NCBI GenBank assembly: GCA_938023515.1
Contig: CALJDR010000022.1
Location: 1-64,000, forward strand
Source of the DNA: an uncultured Flavobacteriales bacterium
GTDB taxonomy: Bacteria > Bacteroidota > Bacteroidia > Flavobacteriales > UBA1820
DNA: 64,000 nt
Direction: 5' to 3'
The number at the start of each line of letters is the position of its first letter. Within the stretch, counting starts at the first letter, position 1. A program made the translations under genes and the position numbers. The notes under the pieces were generated by a model, which saw only the letters and a program-made list of their open reading frames with translations, did not search any database and was not told where the DNA came from. Below are positions 26,615 through 35,675 of the stretch, one piece after another.

Positions 26615-29600
26615 TGGCCAATATATCCGAAACAAGTATCCGCCGCCCGGTACTCTCTACCGTGCTGATGCTCGTCATCATCCTGTTCGGGTTCATCGGC
26701 TATACTTTCCTGGGCGTACGCGAATATCCCAGTGTAGACCAGCCTATTATCTCGGTAAGCGTTTCCTATCCGGGAGCCAATGCCGAGGTGATCATGAACC
26801 AGATCACCGAGCCTCTCGAGCAGAACATCAACGGGATTCCCGGTATCCGCTCGCTGAGCAGTACTTCCAGCCAGGGACAAAGCCGTATCACGGTCGAATT
26901 CGAACTGTCGGTCGACATGGAGACAGCCGCCAACGACGTGCGCGACAAAGTTTCCCGTGCCCAGCGCAACCTGCCGCGCGACTGCGATCCGCCGACCATC
27001 TCCAAAGCCGATGCGGACGCTTCCCCTATCATGCAAATTGCGGTGCGCAGCAGCAAACGCTCGCTGATGGAACTGTCCGAGATCGCCGAACTCACCGTCA
27101 AAGAGCGCTTACAAACAATTCCGAACGTCAGCGCGGTCAATATCTGGGGAGAGAAACGCTATTCGATGCGCCTGTGGCTGGACCCGGTCAAAATGGCCGG
27201 TTACGGCGTGACCCCGCTCGATATCCGCAACGCGGTGGATAAAGAGAACGTGGAACTGCCTTCCGGCAGCATCGAAGGCAATACGATGGAGCTTTCTATC
27301 CGCACGATGGGCCTGATGACCACTGCTCAGGAATTCAATAACCTGATCATCAAAGAAAGCGGGGGTAATATCGTGCGGTTCAGCGATGTGGGCTATGCCG
27401 AGGTGTCGCCGGAGGACCTGCGCAGTATCCTGAAAAAGAACGGGGAGCCGATGGTTATCGACGTGATTGTTCCCCAGCCCGGCGCCAACCATATCGAGAT
27501 CGCCGAGGAAGCCTACCGGCGTATCGAACAGATCAAGAAAGACCTTCCGGAGGACGTTACGGTAGAAATGATGTACGACAACACGCGTTTCATCCGGGCC
27601 TCTATTAACGAAGTGCGCAATACCCTGTACGAGGCGCTGGTGTTGGTGATTCTCATTATTTTCCTCTTCCTACGGGACTGGCGGGTCACTCTGATCCCCT
27701 GCGTAGTGATCCCGATATCCCTGGTCGGGGCGTTCTTTGTGATGTATCTGGCGGGATTTTCCATCAACGTGCTCACGATGCTGGCCATCGTACTGGCGGT
27801 GGGGCTGGTGGTGGACGACGCTATCGTGATGACCGAGAATATTTATGTCAAGATAGAGGAGGGGATGGATCCTAAAACGGCCGGGATCGAAGGCTCCCGG
27901 GAGATATTCTTCGCGGTAGTATCGACCACGATCACCCTGATATCGGTCTTTCTGCCCATCGTGTTCATGGAGGGCATGACCGGCCGACTGTTCAAGGAGT
28001 TCAGTATCGTTATCGCCGGGGCGGTGGCTATTTCCGCTTTTGCAGCGCTTACCTTCACCCCGATGCTGGCTACCAAATTGCTAAAAAAGCACGATAACAA
28101 GAACTGGTTCTACCGCAAGACGGAGCCCTTTTTCGTGGGAATGAACCGCCTGTACGAGCGCAGCTTGGATGCATTCCTCCGGCGCCGGATATGGGCGCTT
28201 CCTATTGTGGGCGTGCTGTTTGTCCTCACCTGGTTTTTCTGGACGCATATCCCGGCCGAACTGGCCCCGATGGAAGACCGTTCGATGGTGTCGGTCAATA
28301 TGCGCGGCCCGGAAGGCAGTACGTTCGAGTTTATCCGGGACTATGCCGACCGTATTGCCTATATCGCCGATTCGATCGCGCCGGAGCGGCAGTCGCTCAT
28401 GGCCCGTTCATCGAGCGGGAGCGGTTCCATCAACGTGATACTGCCCGATATTGCCGACCGTGAACGCTCGCAGATGGAGATCGCCGAACAGCTCTCCGCT
28501 GCTGTGCGGGGCGAGACCCAGGCGCGGGCTTTCGTGCAGCAGCAATCGACTTTCGGCGGCCGCCGCGGGGGGATGCCCATCCAGTACGTGCTCCAGACCA
28601 CGAGCCTGGACAGCCTGCAAAAATACCTGCCGGTGTTCATGGACAAGGTCAACGCCAGCCCGGTGTTCCAGATGGCCGACGTCAACCTGAAATTTACCAA
28701 ACCGGAGGCGCATATCGAGATCGACCGCGACAAAGCGACCCTTCTGGGGGTGAGCACCCGCAATATCGCCCAGACCTTGCAGTATGCCCTGTCGGGCCAG
28801 CGGGTCGGCTATTTCTACATGAACGGCAAACAATACCAGATACTGGGCGAGATCAACCGCCAACAGCGCAACAAACCGATCGATTTGAAATCCATCTACG
28901 TGCGCAGCGACCGAGGGGATATGATACAGCTCGATAACTTAGTGACGATCAAGGAGGCGGTCGCACCCCCGCAGTTGTACCGCTACAACCGCTTCGTGGC
29001 GGCTACCGTTTCCAGCGGTCTGGCCAAAGGCTATACGATCGGGGACGGGCTGGACGAGATGGATCGTATAGCGGCGGAAACGCTCGGCGACTCGTTCCGC
29101 ACGGCCCTCTCCGGAGAATCCAAGGAATTCCGGGAGAGTTCGTCGAGCCTGATGTTCGCCATGGTGCTGGCCCTTGTCATGATCTATCTGGTGCTGGCCG
29201 CCCAGTTCGAGAGTTTCAAAGACCCGCTGGTGGTGATGTTCACCGTGCCGCTGGCTATTGCGGGCGCGTTGGCGTTCATGTATTTCGGCGGCATCACGAT
29301 GAATATTTTCAGCCAGATCGGTATCATTATGCTCATCGGGCTGGTGGCCAAGAATGGTATTTTGATCGTCGAATTCGCTAACCAGCGCCAACAGGCCGGC
29401 ATGTCCATCGGGGAGGCGATCCGGGTGGCTTCCGTGCAGCGCCTGCGCCCGATCCTGATGACCAGCGCCTCCACGATATTGGGGCTCGTGCCGCTGGTGG
29501 TCGCTTCCGGCGAGGGGGCCAACGGGCGTATCGCGATGGGCGTAGCCGTAGTAGGCGGTATGTTAGTGTCTACCCTGTTGACACTGTTCATCGTGCCGGC

Positions 29601-29676
29601 TATGTACAGTTTTATCTCGACCGACCGCAAGAAGAAACTGCTAAAAAATTATTCGGCTGACGCCGTAAAAGCATGA
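26614..29676 (+). CDS. RND efflux inner-membrane pump (AcrB/MexB family)
   Basis: 1020 residues, the full length of hydrophobic/amphiphilic efflux RND pumps. It starts in the membrane (IRRPVLSTVLMLVIILFGFIGY), has the periplasmic porter domains (PGANAEVIMNQITEPLEQNINGI), and the transmembrane core with LAIVLAVGLVVDDAIVMTENI, which holds the proton-relay Asp pair in TM4. A second half repeats this plan, with IGIIMLIGLVAKNGILIVEFAN. It uses proton influx to expel drugs, dyes or bile-type compounds; substrate range is not predictable. Translationally coupled to both neighbours (one-base and four-base overlaps). Confidence 0.98.
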   Translation: MANISETSIRRPVLSTVLMLVIILFGFIGYTFLGVREYPSVDQPIISVSVSYPGANAEVIMNQITEPLEQNINGIPGIRSLSSTSSQGQSRITVEFELSVDMETAANDVRDKVSRAQRNLPRDCDPPTISKADADASPIMQIAVRSSKRSLMELSEIAELTVKERLQTIPNVSAVNIWGEKRYSMRLWLDPVKMAGYGVTPLDIRNAVDKENVELPSGSIEGNTMELSIRTMGLMTTAQEFNNLIIKESGGNIVRFSDVGYAEVSPEDLRSILKKNGEPMVIDVIVPQPGANHIEIAEEAYRRIEQIKKDLPEDVTVEMMYDNTRFIRASINEVRNTLYEALVLVILIIFLFLRDWRVTLIPCVVIPISLVGAFFVMYLAGFSINVLTMLAIVLAVGLVVDDAIVMTENIYVKIEEGMDPKTAGIEGSREIFFAVVSTTITLISVFLPIVFMEGMTGRLFKEFSIVIAGAVAISAFAALTFTPMLATKLLKKHDNKNWFYRKTEPFFVGMNRLYERSLDAFLRRRIWALPIVGVLFVLTWFFWTHIPAELAPMEDRSMVSVNMRGPEGSTFEFIRDYADRIAYIADSIAPERQSLMARSSSGSGSINVILPDIADRERSQMEIAEQLSAAVRGETQARAFVQQQSTFGGRRGGMPIQYVLQTTSLDSLQKYLPVFMDKVNASPVFQMADVNLKFTKPEAHIEIDRDKATLLGVSTRNIAQTLQYALSGQRVGYFYMNGKQYQILGEINRQQRNKPIDLKSIYVRSDRGDMIQLDNLVTIKEAVAPPQLYRYNRFVAATVSSGLAKGYTIGDGLDEMDRIAAETLGDSFRTALSGESKEFRESSSSLMFAMVLALVMIYLVLAAQFESFKDPLVVMFTVPLAIAGALAFMYFGGITMNIFSQIGIIMLIGLVAKNGILIVEFANQRQQAGMSIGEAIRVASVQRLRPILMTSASTILGLVPLVVASGEGANGRIAMGVAVVGGMLVSTLLTLFIVPAMYSFISTDRKKKLLKNYSADAVKA

Positions 29677-31031
29677 AGAGTACGGATATGAAAAAATACA
29701 GTGCGATGGCGGCAGTCGCCTTTTTGGCCGCCTTTCCCGGGTATGCCCAGACACAGGTGTACGACCTGAAAGAATGTGTGGAAAAAGGCCTTCGGGACAA
29801 TTATTCCATCCGGATCGTCCGGGGCGAAGAGCAAGTGGCCAAAAACAATGCCATCATCGGGAATGCGGGCTACCTGCCTACGCTGGATTTCAGTGGCGGG
29901 GGCAGCGGCAGCGTCAACAACAACCGGAATCGGGCGGCTGCGGACGGGACGATAGACTCGTCGCATGGGGTGACCTCCGAAACGGCCAACGCCGGGCTGA
30001 CCCTCAACTGGACGGTCTTCGACGGGCTGGGTATCCAGGCCCAGTACGCCCGGTTGAAGGAGCTCGAGATCATGGGCGAACTCGGCACCCGGATGGCGGT
30101 CGAGGATTTTATCGCGGATATTTCCAGCGAATATTACAATCTGATCCGCCAGCAGACACGCCTTGCCAACCTCCGCTCTTCGCTCGACCTCTCCCGCGAG
30201 CGGCTGCGTATCGTCGAGGTGAACTACGCTACCGGATCGATGTCCGGACTCGATCTGAAACAAGCCCAGGTCGATTTCAATGCGGACAGTTCGAAAGTGA
30301 TCAACCAATTGGAGGTCGTGCATGCCTCCCGCATCCGCCTGAACCGGCTGATGGCTGCCGGAAACGTTGAGGACCCCATTCATGTAAAGGATTCGCTGAT
30401 CACTCCCGATGTCTCTCTGGACGAGCGGGAATTGTGGGAAAGCACCCTTTCGTCCAACGTGTCCCTGCAGATGGCCCAGAAAAACCTGTATCTTTCCGAA
30501 CTGGACCTGAAAAAAGCACGCAGCCGGAATTATCCCTACGTCAAACTGAATGCCGGGTACGGCTATACCTCCACGTGGAACGGAACCGGAGCAACGGACC
30601 TGCAACAGCGTTTGGGCCTTAATTACGGGGTGACGGTCGGCATCAATATTTTCGACGGAATGAACCGCCGCCGCGAACAGCGCAACGCCCGCATCCAGAT
30701 CGACAACCAACAGCTCCGGGTAGAGGATACCGAACTGGGCCTGAGGGCCGATATGAGCAATCTGTGGATGGCCTACCGCAACAATATCGACCTGTGGAAG
30801 CTCGAAAAAGAGAATGTGGTAGTAGCCGAAGAGAACTATTCCATTGCGATGGACCGTTACAAACTGGGCGACCTTTCCGGTATCGAACTCCGTGAGGCGC
30901 AGAACAGCCTGCTGGAAGCCGAAGAGCGCCTTTCTATCGCCGAATACTCCATTAAAATATGCGAAATATCGCTGCTCCAGCTCAGCGGTTTGATTATCCA
31001 GTACATGTACCCTGAAAACTCGCAGGTATAA
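29673..31031 (+). CDS. TolC-family outer-membrane efflux channel (RND operon)
   Basis: 452 residues with a signal peptide (MKKYSAMAAVAFLAAFPGYAQ from Met6, 29688; the overlapping ATG at 29673 is also possible). Two TolC-type repeats are seen, each with long helices and a beta part: VYDLKECVEKGLRDNYSI at the start, LNWTVFDGLGIQAQY in the middle and VGINIFDGMNRRREQ in the second half. It forms the trimeric outer-membrane exit duct for the pump encoded just upstream. Confidence 0.95.
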   Translation: MKSTDMKKYSAMAAVAFLAAFPGYAQTQVYDLKECVEKGLRDNYSIRIVRGEEQVAKNNAIIGNAGYLPTLDFSGGGSGSVNNNRNRAAADGTIDSSHGVTSETANAGLTLNWTVFDGLGIQAQYARLKELEIMGELGTRMAVEDFIADISSEYYNLIRQQTRLANLRSSLDLSRERLRIVEVNYATGSMSGLDLKQAQVDFNADSSKVINQLEVVHASRIRLNRLMAAGNVEDPIHVKDSLITPDVSLDERELWESTLSSNVSLQMAQKNLYLSELDLKKARSRNYPYVKLNAGYGYTSTWNGTGATDLQQRLGLNYGVTVGINIFDGMNRRREQRNARIQIDNQQLRVEDTELGLRADMSNLWMAYRNNIDLWKLEKENVVVAEENYSIAMDRYKLGDLSGIELREAQNSLLEAEERLSIAEYSIKICEISLLQLSGLIIQYMYPENSQV

Positions 31032-31348
31032 TTTTAATGGCGACCGGGGGAGGGCAGGAAAATGTAAAAAACGCTAATCGAACAAAATATAAAATCCCGC
31101 CCCCGGCGCTTGTCTGACAACACACATATGTCCTTGTTTCTTCGGTGTAAAGATATAAAAAATCATATATATATGCTTTTTATTAACTTTTAAATTATCA
31201 GAATTGTTCTTTATTTCCGGTTTTTCTGCATCGGGAAGGGGGCGATGCTTTTCAGATATGCTCTTGAGGTCTTTGTGGGGCCAATCGAGCTTGCGAAAAA
31301 ATGTTTTATCTTACATATAAGTGCCCGCACAAAAATAAAGGTACATAT
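31032..31348. other. Intergenic region between the RND operon and the XRE gene
   Basis: 317 AT-rich bases with no believable gene. A small hairpin GCATCG/CGATGC (31228-31233 with 31243-31248) followed by TTTT could be a terminator, though it is about 200 bases past the efflux operon. CCGGGGG (about 31045) and CCCCCGG (about 31103) could pair at longer range. No consensus promoter is seen for the XRE gene. Confidence 0.4.
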
Positions 31349-31642
31349 ATGACAAGATTGGACAAAGTAACCGTATACCTCACCGCCTCCAATGGGCGGG
31401 AAGAGGCGGTTACCCTCGAAAACAACGCTGACAAGTATTATTCTTTTGCCGAAGCGCTCAAAAAGGCTCGTGCCCGCCGGAAGATTTCCCAATCCCAATT
31501 GGCACAGCTTTGCGGGTTTGCTTCCCCTACTTATGTGTCGCGCATCGAACAGGGGCTGATCAATCCCAGCCAAAAAACCATGCAGCGTATTCTGGAGGCA
31601 TTGGGATATCGTTTAGGCTATGTAGTCGAACCCAGAGAATAA
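31349..31642 (+). CDS. XRE-family helix-turn-helix regulator
   Basis: 97 residues from the ATG at 31349, preceded by AAAGG; an in-frame ATG at 31301 would add 16 residues. The C-terminal two thirds is a Cro/C1-type helix-turn-helix (FAEALKKARARRKISQSQLAQLCGFASPTYVSRIEQGLINPS). The N-terminal 30 residues are beta-like (DKVTVYLTASNGREEAVTL), a layout also seen in some antitoxins, but no toxin gene adjoins. It lies 30 bases ahead of the DUF3089 lipoprotein and may regulate it. Confidence 0.85.
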   Translation: MTRLDKVTVYLTASNGREEAVTLENNADKYYSFAEALKKARARRKISQSQLAQLCGFASPTYVSRIEQGLINPSQKTMQRILEALGYRLGYVVEPRE

Positions 31643-31672
31643 CCATTCAGATAGTATCTATATTCTAAAACT

Positions 31673-32668
31673 ATGAAAAACATCCAAATGCGATTTCTTG
31701 CCTTTTTTGCAATCGCCTGCTTTGTTTTCCTGGCGGCCTGCTCCTGCAGTAAACACGACCTCGACCCGCGGTATGTGACGACCGATTATTCAATGGCGAA
31801 CAACTGGCTGGTTAATCCCCAGGGGAGTGGCTCTAAGGCGGTGGATGTCTTTTATCTCTATCCGACCACCTATTCCGGCGCGGAAAATTCCTGTCCTGTT
31901 TCCGATGCGGGAATGCGGGCCGGTGCGACAAAAAACCGCCAGTCCAATGCTTCTGTATACGAACAGACGGCCAATCTGTATATGCCGTTCTACAGGCAGA
32001 TGAGTGCCTCTTATGTCCTTACCCTGCCGGAGGCGGAACACGATAAAGCAATGCGGGAAATCCCGGCCGTGGATGGCCTGGAAGCATTCAAGTACTATAT
32101 CGAGCATTACAACGGCGGGCGGCCCTTCCTGCTGGCCGGACACTCGCAGGGGTCCAATACCCTGCTGTACGTCATCGAATACCTGAAAGAAAAACCCGAA
32201 CTGATGGAGCGCTTTATCGCTGCATATATCATCGGCTATTCCGTAACGCCGGACTTTTTGCAGAAGAATCCCCATGTTTCGTTCGCGCAAGGGCGCACAG
32301 ACCAGAAGGTACTTATATCCTGGAATACCGAATCGCCGGGACTGACGGTGCCCAATCCGGTCGTTACCCCGGGGGCGCTGGCTATCAATCCGATCACCTG
32401 GACTACGGGAGAAGCCTATGCCGGTGCGGATCAAAGCTTGGGTGCGCGCCTGGAGGAGAACGGCGGGTTCATAGACCGCCCCCATTTTGCCGATGCACAA
32501 GTGGATCGCGGGCGAGGCGTAGTGGTATGTTCGACGGTCGATCCGGAAGATTATCGGATACCCATTGCGATATTCCCGCTGGGAGTGCTGCACGGTTGTG
32601 ATTACCCGTTTTATTATTACGATTTGCAACAGAACGTGGCCGACCGGGTGGCGGCGTATTTCCAATAG
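31673..32668 (+). CDS. DUF3089 lipoprotein, alpha/beta-hydrolase fold
   Basis: 331 residues with a lipobox (FLAAC, Cys23), so probably membrane-anchored outside the cytoplasm. DUF3089 proteins have an alpha/beta-hydrolase fold; the nucleophile elbow GHSQGS is present (Ser158), with VDVFYLYPTTY near the start and a likely acid and histidine in the C-terminal third (PHFADAQVDRGRG; LGVLHGCDY). Substrate unknown, perhaps an ester of a lipid or glycan. Probably co-transcribed with the XRE gene. Confidence 0.87.
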   Translation: MKNIQMRFLAFFAIACFVFLAACSCSKHDLDPRYVTTDYSMANNWLVNPQGSGSKAVDVFYLYPTTYSGAENSCPVSDAGMRAGATKNRQSNASVYEQTANLYMPFYRQMSASYVLTLPEAEHDKAMREIPAVDGLEAFKYYIEHYNGGRPFLLAGHSQGSNTLLYVIEYLKEKPELMERFIAAYIIGYSVTPDFLQKNPHVSFAQGRTDQKVLISWNTESPGLTVPNPVVTPGALAINPITWTTGEAYAGADQSLGARLEENGGFIDRPHFADAQVDRGRGVVVCSTVDPEDYRIPIAIFPLGVLHGCDYPFYYYDLQQNVADRVAAYFQ

Positions 32669-32915
32669 AATCCCGTAGCTGACCGACTAAAGGAATTCAC
32701 ATTTCGCGCGTATTTTTCCGCTACTCTATATTCGTTGCATGAAAAATTGCTGAGCGAAGCGTTGCACATTTGACGCTTTTGATCGTCCGGGAAAAATAAT
32801 GTTTAAAAAAACAATAAGTAGGTATAGGCTATTAAAATTCTTTTAATGATTTGTTCCTTTTTTGATAATGAGATTAAAAAACAGACGATATTTGTCCGTC
32901 AAAACCTATACAATC
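32669..32915. other. AT-rich intergenic region before the TraB-like gene
   Basis: 247 bases with no convincing gene. A partial sigma-54 resemblance near 32738-32756 fails on the -24 GG. No terminator or consensus promoter is clear. Confidence 0.3.
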
Positions 32916-33959
32916 ATGAAAAAAATAGCACTGCTTTTTATCGGGCTTCTCTTGATTGTGGCGTCCTGTCATCCGCCGAAAGACAATCAAAAAACCCTTT
33001 TATGGAAAATTTCGGGGAACGGTTTGCAAAAACCATCCTATTTATTCGGGACATGGAACGGAGACACGCAGTTGAGGAATCGGTCCTTTTTGGACAGTAT
33101 TCCGTTCTTTTATGAAACCCTCGATTCGGCCGAAGTGTTTGCCGGTACGCAGGTGAATATAAAAGAGGCAATGGATAGTAGCAGCATCGAATTCCGGAAA
33201 AACCTTTCCAAAGAGTTCCTAATGCCGGGGGATACGTTGTTCAAAGACCTGTTGGATGAAGAGCAGATCGCGAAGCTGGATATTTTTCTTCGGAGAAAAT
33301 TAAATGGGAGGATGACATCGGCCCGCATAAATCTAAAGCCGTCCGCCGCCTTTTTTTTATGGCCCAGAATATGGTGGAAATGAAGGTGCGGAAAAATACC
33401 AAAAAAAGCTGAATGAATTGGATGCCTCCGATAGTTTGTACACAAAAAAAAGAGAACAATTGCTGGCGGAAGTAGATATAATGGATCGGTATCTGCAAAA
33501 GTATTCCTACACCCATCAAAAAAAGTGGTGGGATTGGATGAACTGGCCGGGTGTGACATAAATGTCCTGTTCCAAAGCGGGAAAACCTTGAAAGAGGAGG
33601 CGGATTCCTTGATGTCTTTTATAACTAATTATGATTCTGCAAATTACATGGAATCGATGGAAGAACAGATCGCCGATCTGCGGAAAGCTTACCGGGGACA
33701 GGATATATTTAAGGTCTATGAAGAGAAAGGCAAACAATTGCAAAAATTGAACGATCTGAATCCGGGCGATTCTTTGGCCTTGGAAAAATTGATGAAGGGG
33801 GTTTTGACTGACCGCAATTATAATTGGATGAAGATCATTCCGGGCATAATAAAAGAAAAATCTACTTTTATTGCCGTGGGCGCCGTCCATTTGGGCGGGG
33901 AAGAAGGGTTGATCAACTTGCTGAAAAAAGAAGGCTATACGATGGAGCCCATCAATTAA
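32916..33959 (+). pseudogene. TraB/GumN-family lipoprotein gene with three -1 frameshifts
   Basis: Read as one gene it encodes about 348 residues: a lipoprotein signal (MKKIALLFIGLLLIVASC, Cys18), SYLFGTWN near residue 42 (the TraB/GumN start motif), MDRYLQ, KKVVGLDEL and the C-terminal FIAVGAVHLGGEEGLINLLKKEGY. The frame changes three times, each time at a homopolymer and each time by one missing base: T8 at 33351-33358, A7 at 33401-33407 and A7 at 33518-33524. The last section (from 33525) is back in the first frame. Explanations are homopolymer undercalls in the assembly, genuine decay, or slippage; the third run with its next base is A AAA AAG in the incoming frame. TraB-family function is unclear (a gluzincin-like fold in some members). 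Confidence 0.8.
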
Positions 33960-33974
33960 AAATCTGACAGATCA

Positions 33975-34006
33975 CGGGAGTTAATCCCGGGATTGTTGTT
34001 TTTTTG
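33975..34006 (+). terminator. Weak terminator after the TraB-like gene
   Basis: Short stem CGGGA/TCCCG (33975-33979 with 33985-33989) followed after a few bases by a run of seven or more T's. Confidence 0.4.
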
Positions 34007-34011
34007 GCAAG

Positions 34012-34046
34012 TTTGGATGTCCGACCGCATTAAATGGTTACTTTTG
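34012..34046 (+). promoter_or_regulatory. Promoter-like elements of the phosphatase gene
   Basis: TTTG, 23 bases, TACTTTTG; the -7 box fits TAnnTTTG well and the spacing is slightly long. The ATG is 28 bases downstream. Confidence 0.5.
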
Positions 34047-34073
34047 TAAAAACCATTTTGAAACTACATATTC

Positions 34074-35363
34074 ATGAAAAGAAAACTGATGTTTTTTCTG
34101 GCCCTTGTATTGGGCCTGACGTTTGCCGCATCGGCCCAGACGGGTCAAAAAAGCGGAGAAAGCGATGCTTACACCATCATCACAAACCCGGGAGAGAATG
34201 CTTCGAAAGAAGTCCGTATCAATTGGCATACCGACTTGGGAACCAGGAAAAGCTATTGCATCTATACCAAGCGCAGCGATACGCAATGGAAAAATGCAAA
34301 AAAGGTTAAAGCGAAACAGCACTTATGTACGGTTTACGACAGCTTGTACTCTAAAAAAGCCTCGGGTGAAAATTTTTATGAAGAGGCCCGTTTCCTGCGG
34401 TGTACCGTTGCGTTGAACCGCCTCGAACCGGCTACTGAGTATATGTACCGGGTCGGATCGGAAGAAATGAGCGAAGTCCATTATTTTAAGACGGCACCCG
34501 AATCAGGGTCGTGGACAGCCGGGATCATTTCCGATTTCCATTCGTACACGCCGCTCCCCAAACGGCTGGAGGCAGCGATGGATATGGTAGAGACGCTGGA
34601 AGGCCGTAACGGGAAGGATTTTGATTTTATGCTGCACGCAGGGGATATCTGTGCGTGGGGCGGCAGTTATTCCTTCTGGAAACGTCTGTATGCCGAGCCT
34701 TATTTTTCAAAATATATGTGGGCGGGAGTCAATGGCAACCACGATAATATGGACCGCCAGTCCGCCAAATTGTCGAACCAGTACTTCCGGTTTGCGAATA
34801 ACAATCCCGAGAACGGTTATAAGGGAGAAGAGGGCGTTTGCTATTATTTCAAATACAACGATGCCCTGTTCATTATGCTCAATAACGAAAATATGCGCAG
34901 TGCAGAAGGTTTGGCGGAAGCCCAGGAATGGGTCAAAAAAGTGATTCAATCCAATCCGGCCAAGTATATCATCGTGATGGAACACTACCAATGGTTCTTG
35001 GGCGACAATGGAAAAGCTTCGCAATATGCCCGCTGGAAAGAATTATTCGACGAGTATGGCGTGGATTTGGCAATCGCTGGGAACAATCACATCTATGCGC
35101 GCACCAATGCCATATATCAGGATAAGGAAACCGACGGGACAAAAGGAACCGTCTACTTGCAGACCCCCTCTTCGGATAACGAGCGCGGACGGGATTTGGG
35201 GGAATGGACAGACAATACCGATTTGATCAAATACAGATGGACAGAAGGCGCCCGTACAGTAGGGGCCCTGATCATGGATGCAGATAATGATAAACTGCAT
35301 TTGACGCTGTACGACCGCAACGGCAATGTAATCGACGAGGTATCGGTGTTGGCTAAGAGATAA
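34074..35363 (+). CDS. Secreted purple-acid-phosphatase-like metallophosphoesterase
   Basis: 429 residues with a signal peptide (MKRKLMFFLALVLGLTFAASAQ). An N-terminal fibronectin-III-like domain (about 30-140, ending RLEPATEYMYRVGSEE) is followed by a calcineurin-like phosphatase domain. Of the metal motifs, DFH, GDICAWG, GNHDN and VMEH are present, but the usual GHxH reads GNNH (AGNNHIYAR), so one metal-binding histidine is replaced by Asn. Activity may be altered or lost. It stands alone, with its own promoter-like boxes and a terminator. Unrelated in detail to the phosphoesterase/propeller pair at 5621-9367. Confidence 0.88.
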   Translation: MKRKLMFFLALVLGLTFAASAQTGQKSGESDAYTIITNPGENASKEVRINWHTDLGTRKSYCIYTKRSDTQWKNAKKVKAKQHLCTVYDSLYSKKASGENFYEEARFLRCTVALNRLEPATEYMYRVGSEEMSEVHYFKTAPESGSWTAGIISDFHSYTPLPKRLEAAMDMVETLEGRNGKDFDFMLHAGDICAWGGSYSFWKRLYAEPYFSKYMWAGVNGNHDNMDRQSAKLSNQYFRFANNNPENGYKGEEGVCYYFKYNDALFIMLNNENMRSAEGLAEAQEWVKKVIQSNPAKYIIVMEHYQWFLGDNGKASQYARWKELFDEYGVDLAIAGNNHIYARTNAIYQDKETDGTKGTVYLQTPSSDNERGRDLGEWTDNTDLIKYRWTEGARTVGALIMDADNDKLHLTLYDRNGNVIDEVSVLAKR

Positions 35364-35383
35364 AAATACATTAACTGAAAAAC

Positions 35384-35416
35384 GAAAGCCCTCACAGTAC
35401 TGTGAGGGCTTTTCTT
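35384..35416. terminator. Terminator between phosphatase gene and tRNA-Arg
   Basis: Stem AAGCCCTCACAG/CTGTGAGGGCTT with a minimal loop, followed by TTTC. It can serve the plus-strand phosphatase gene and, from the other side, the minus-strand tRNA. Confidence 0.8.
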
Positions 35417-35417
35417 G

Positions 35418-35491
35418 TGACCCCGGAAGGATTCAAACCTTCAACCTTCAGAGCCGTAATCTGATGCTCTATTCAGTTAAGCTACGGGGCC
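35418..35491 (-). tRNA. tRNA-Arg (anticodon ACG)
   Basis: The minus strand folds into a complete 74-base cloverleaf: acceptor GGCCCCG/CGGGGTC with one G-T pair, D-arm GCTT/GAGC, anticodon arm TCAGA-TTACGGC-TCTGA with anticodon ACG, five-base variable loop, T-arm GAAGG-TTTGAAT-CCTTC and discriminator A. CCA is not encoded. It reads arginine CGN codons (A34 presumably edited to inosine). Confidence 0.96.
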
Positions 35492-35512
35492 GGCTTTGTC
35501 GTAAGACGGATG

Positions 35513-35544
35513 CAAATGTACCGTGAAAAAATCTTTTGTGCAAA
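35513..35544 (-). promoter_or_regulatory. Consensus promoter of tRNA-Arg
   Basis: On the minus strand TTTG, 20 bases, TACATTTG, the exact Bacteroidetes consensus and spacing, ending about 20 bases before the tRNA 5' end. Confidence 0.85.
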
Positions 35545-35675
35545 TTTTGCGGCCAAATTTTAGGAACGGAATCGCTTAGCCCATTTAATCAGAATAATAG
35601 TCTTGCCATTTTAGGCCTATTGTTCTCATATTTGCTGGTCGGGGGAAAATTTACAATGGCCCCGATATTTCTTTC

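Noticed and set aside
31349..32668. XRE gene and neighbour as a toxin-antitoxin pair
   Set aside because: The neighbour is a lipoprotein with an alpha/beta-hydrolase fold (DUF3089), much larger than and unlike known toxins.
32738..32756. Sigma-54-like TTGCATGAAAAATTGCT ahead of the TraB-like gene
   Set aside because: The invariant -24 GG is missing and the spacing to GC is wrong.
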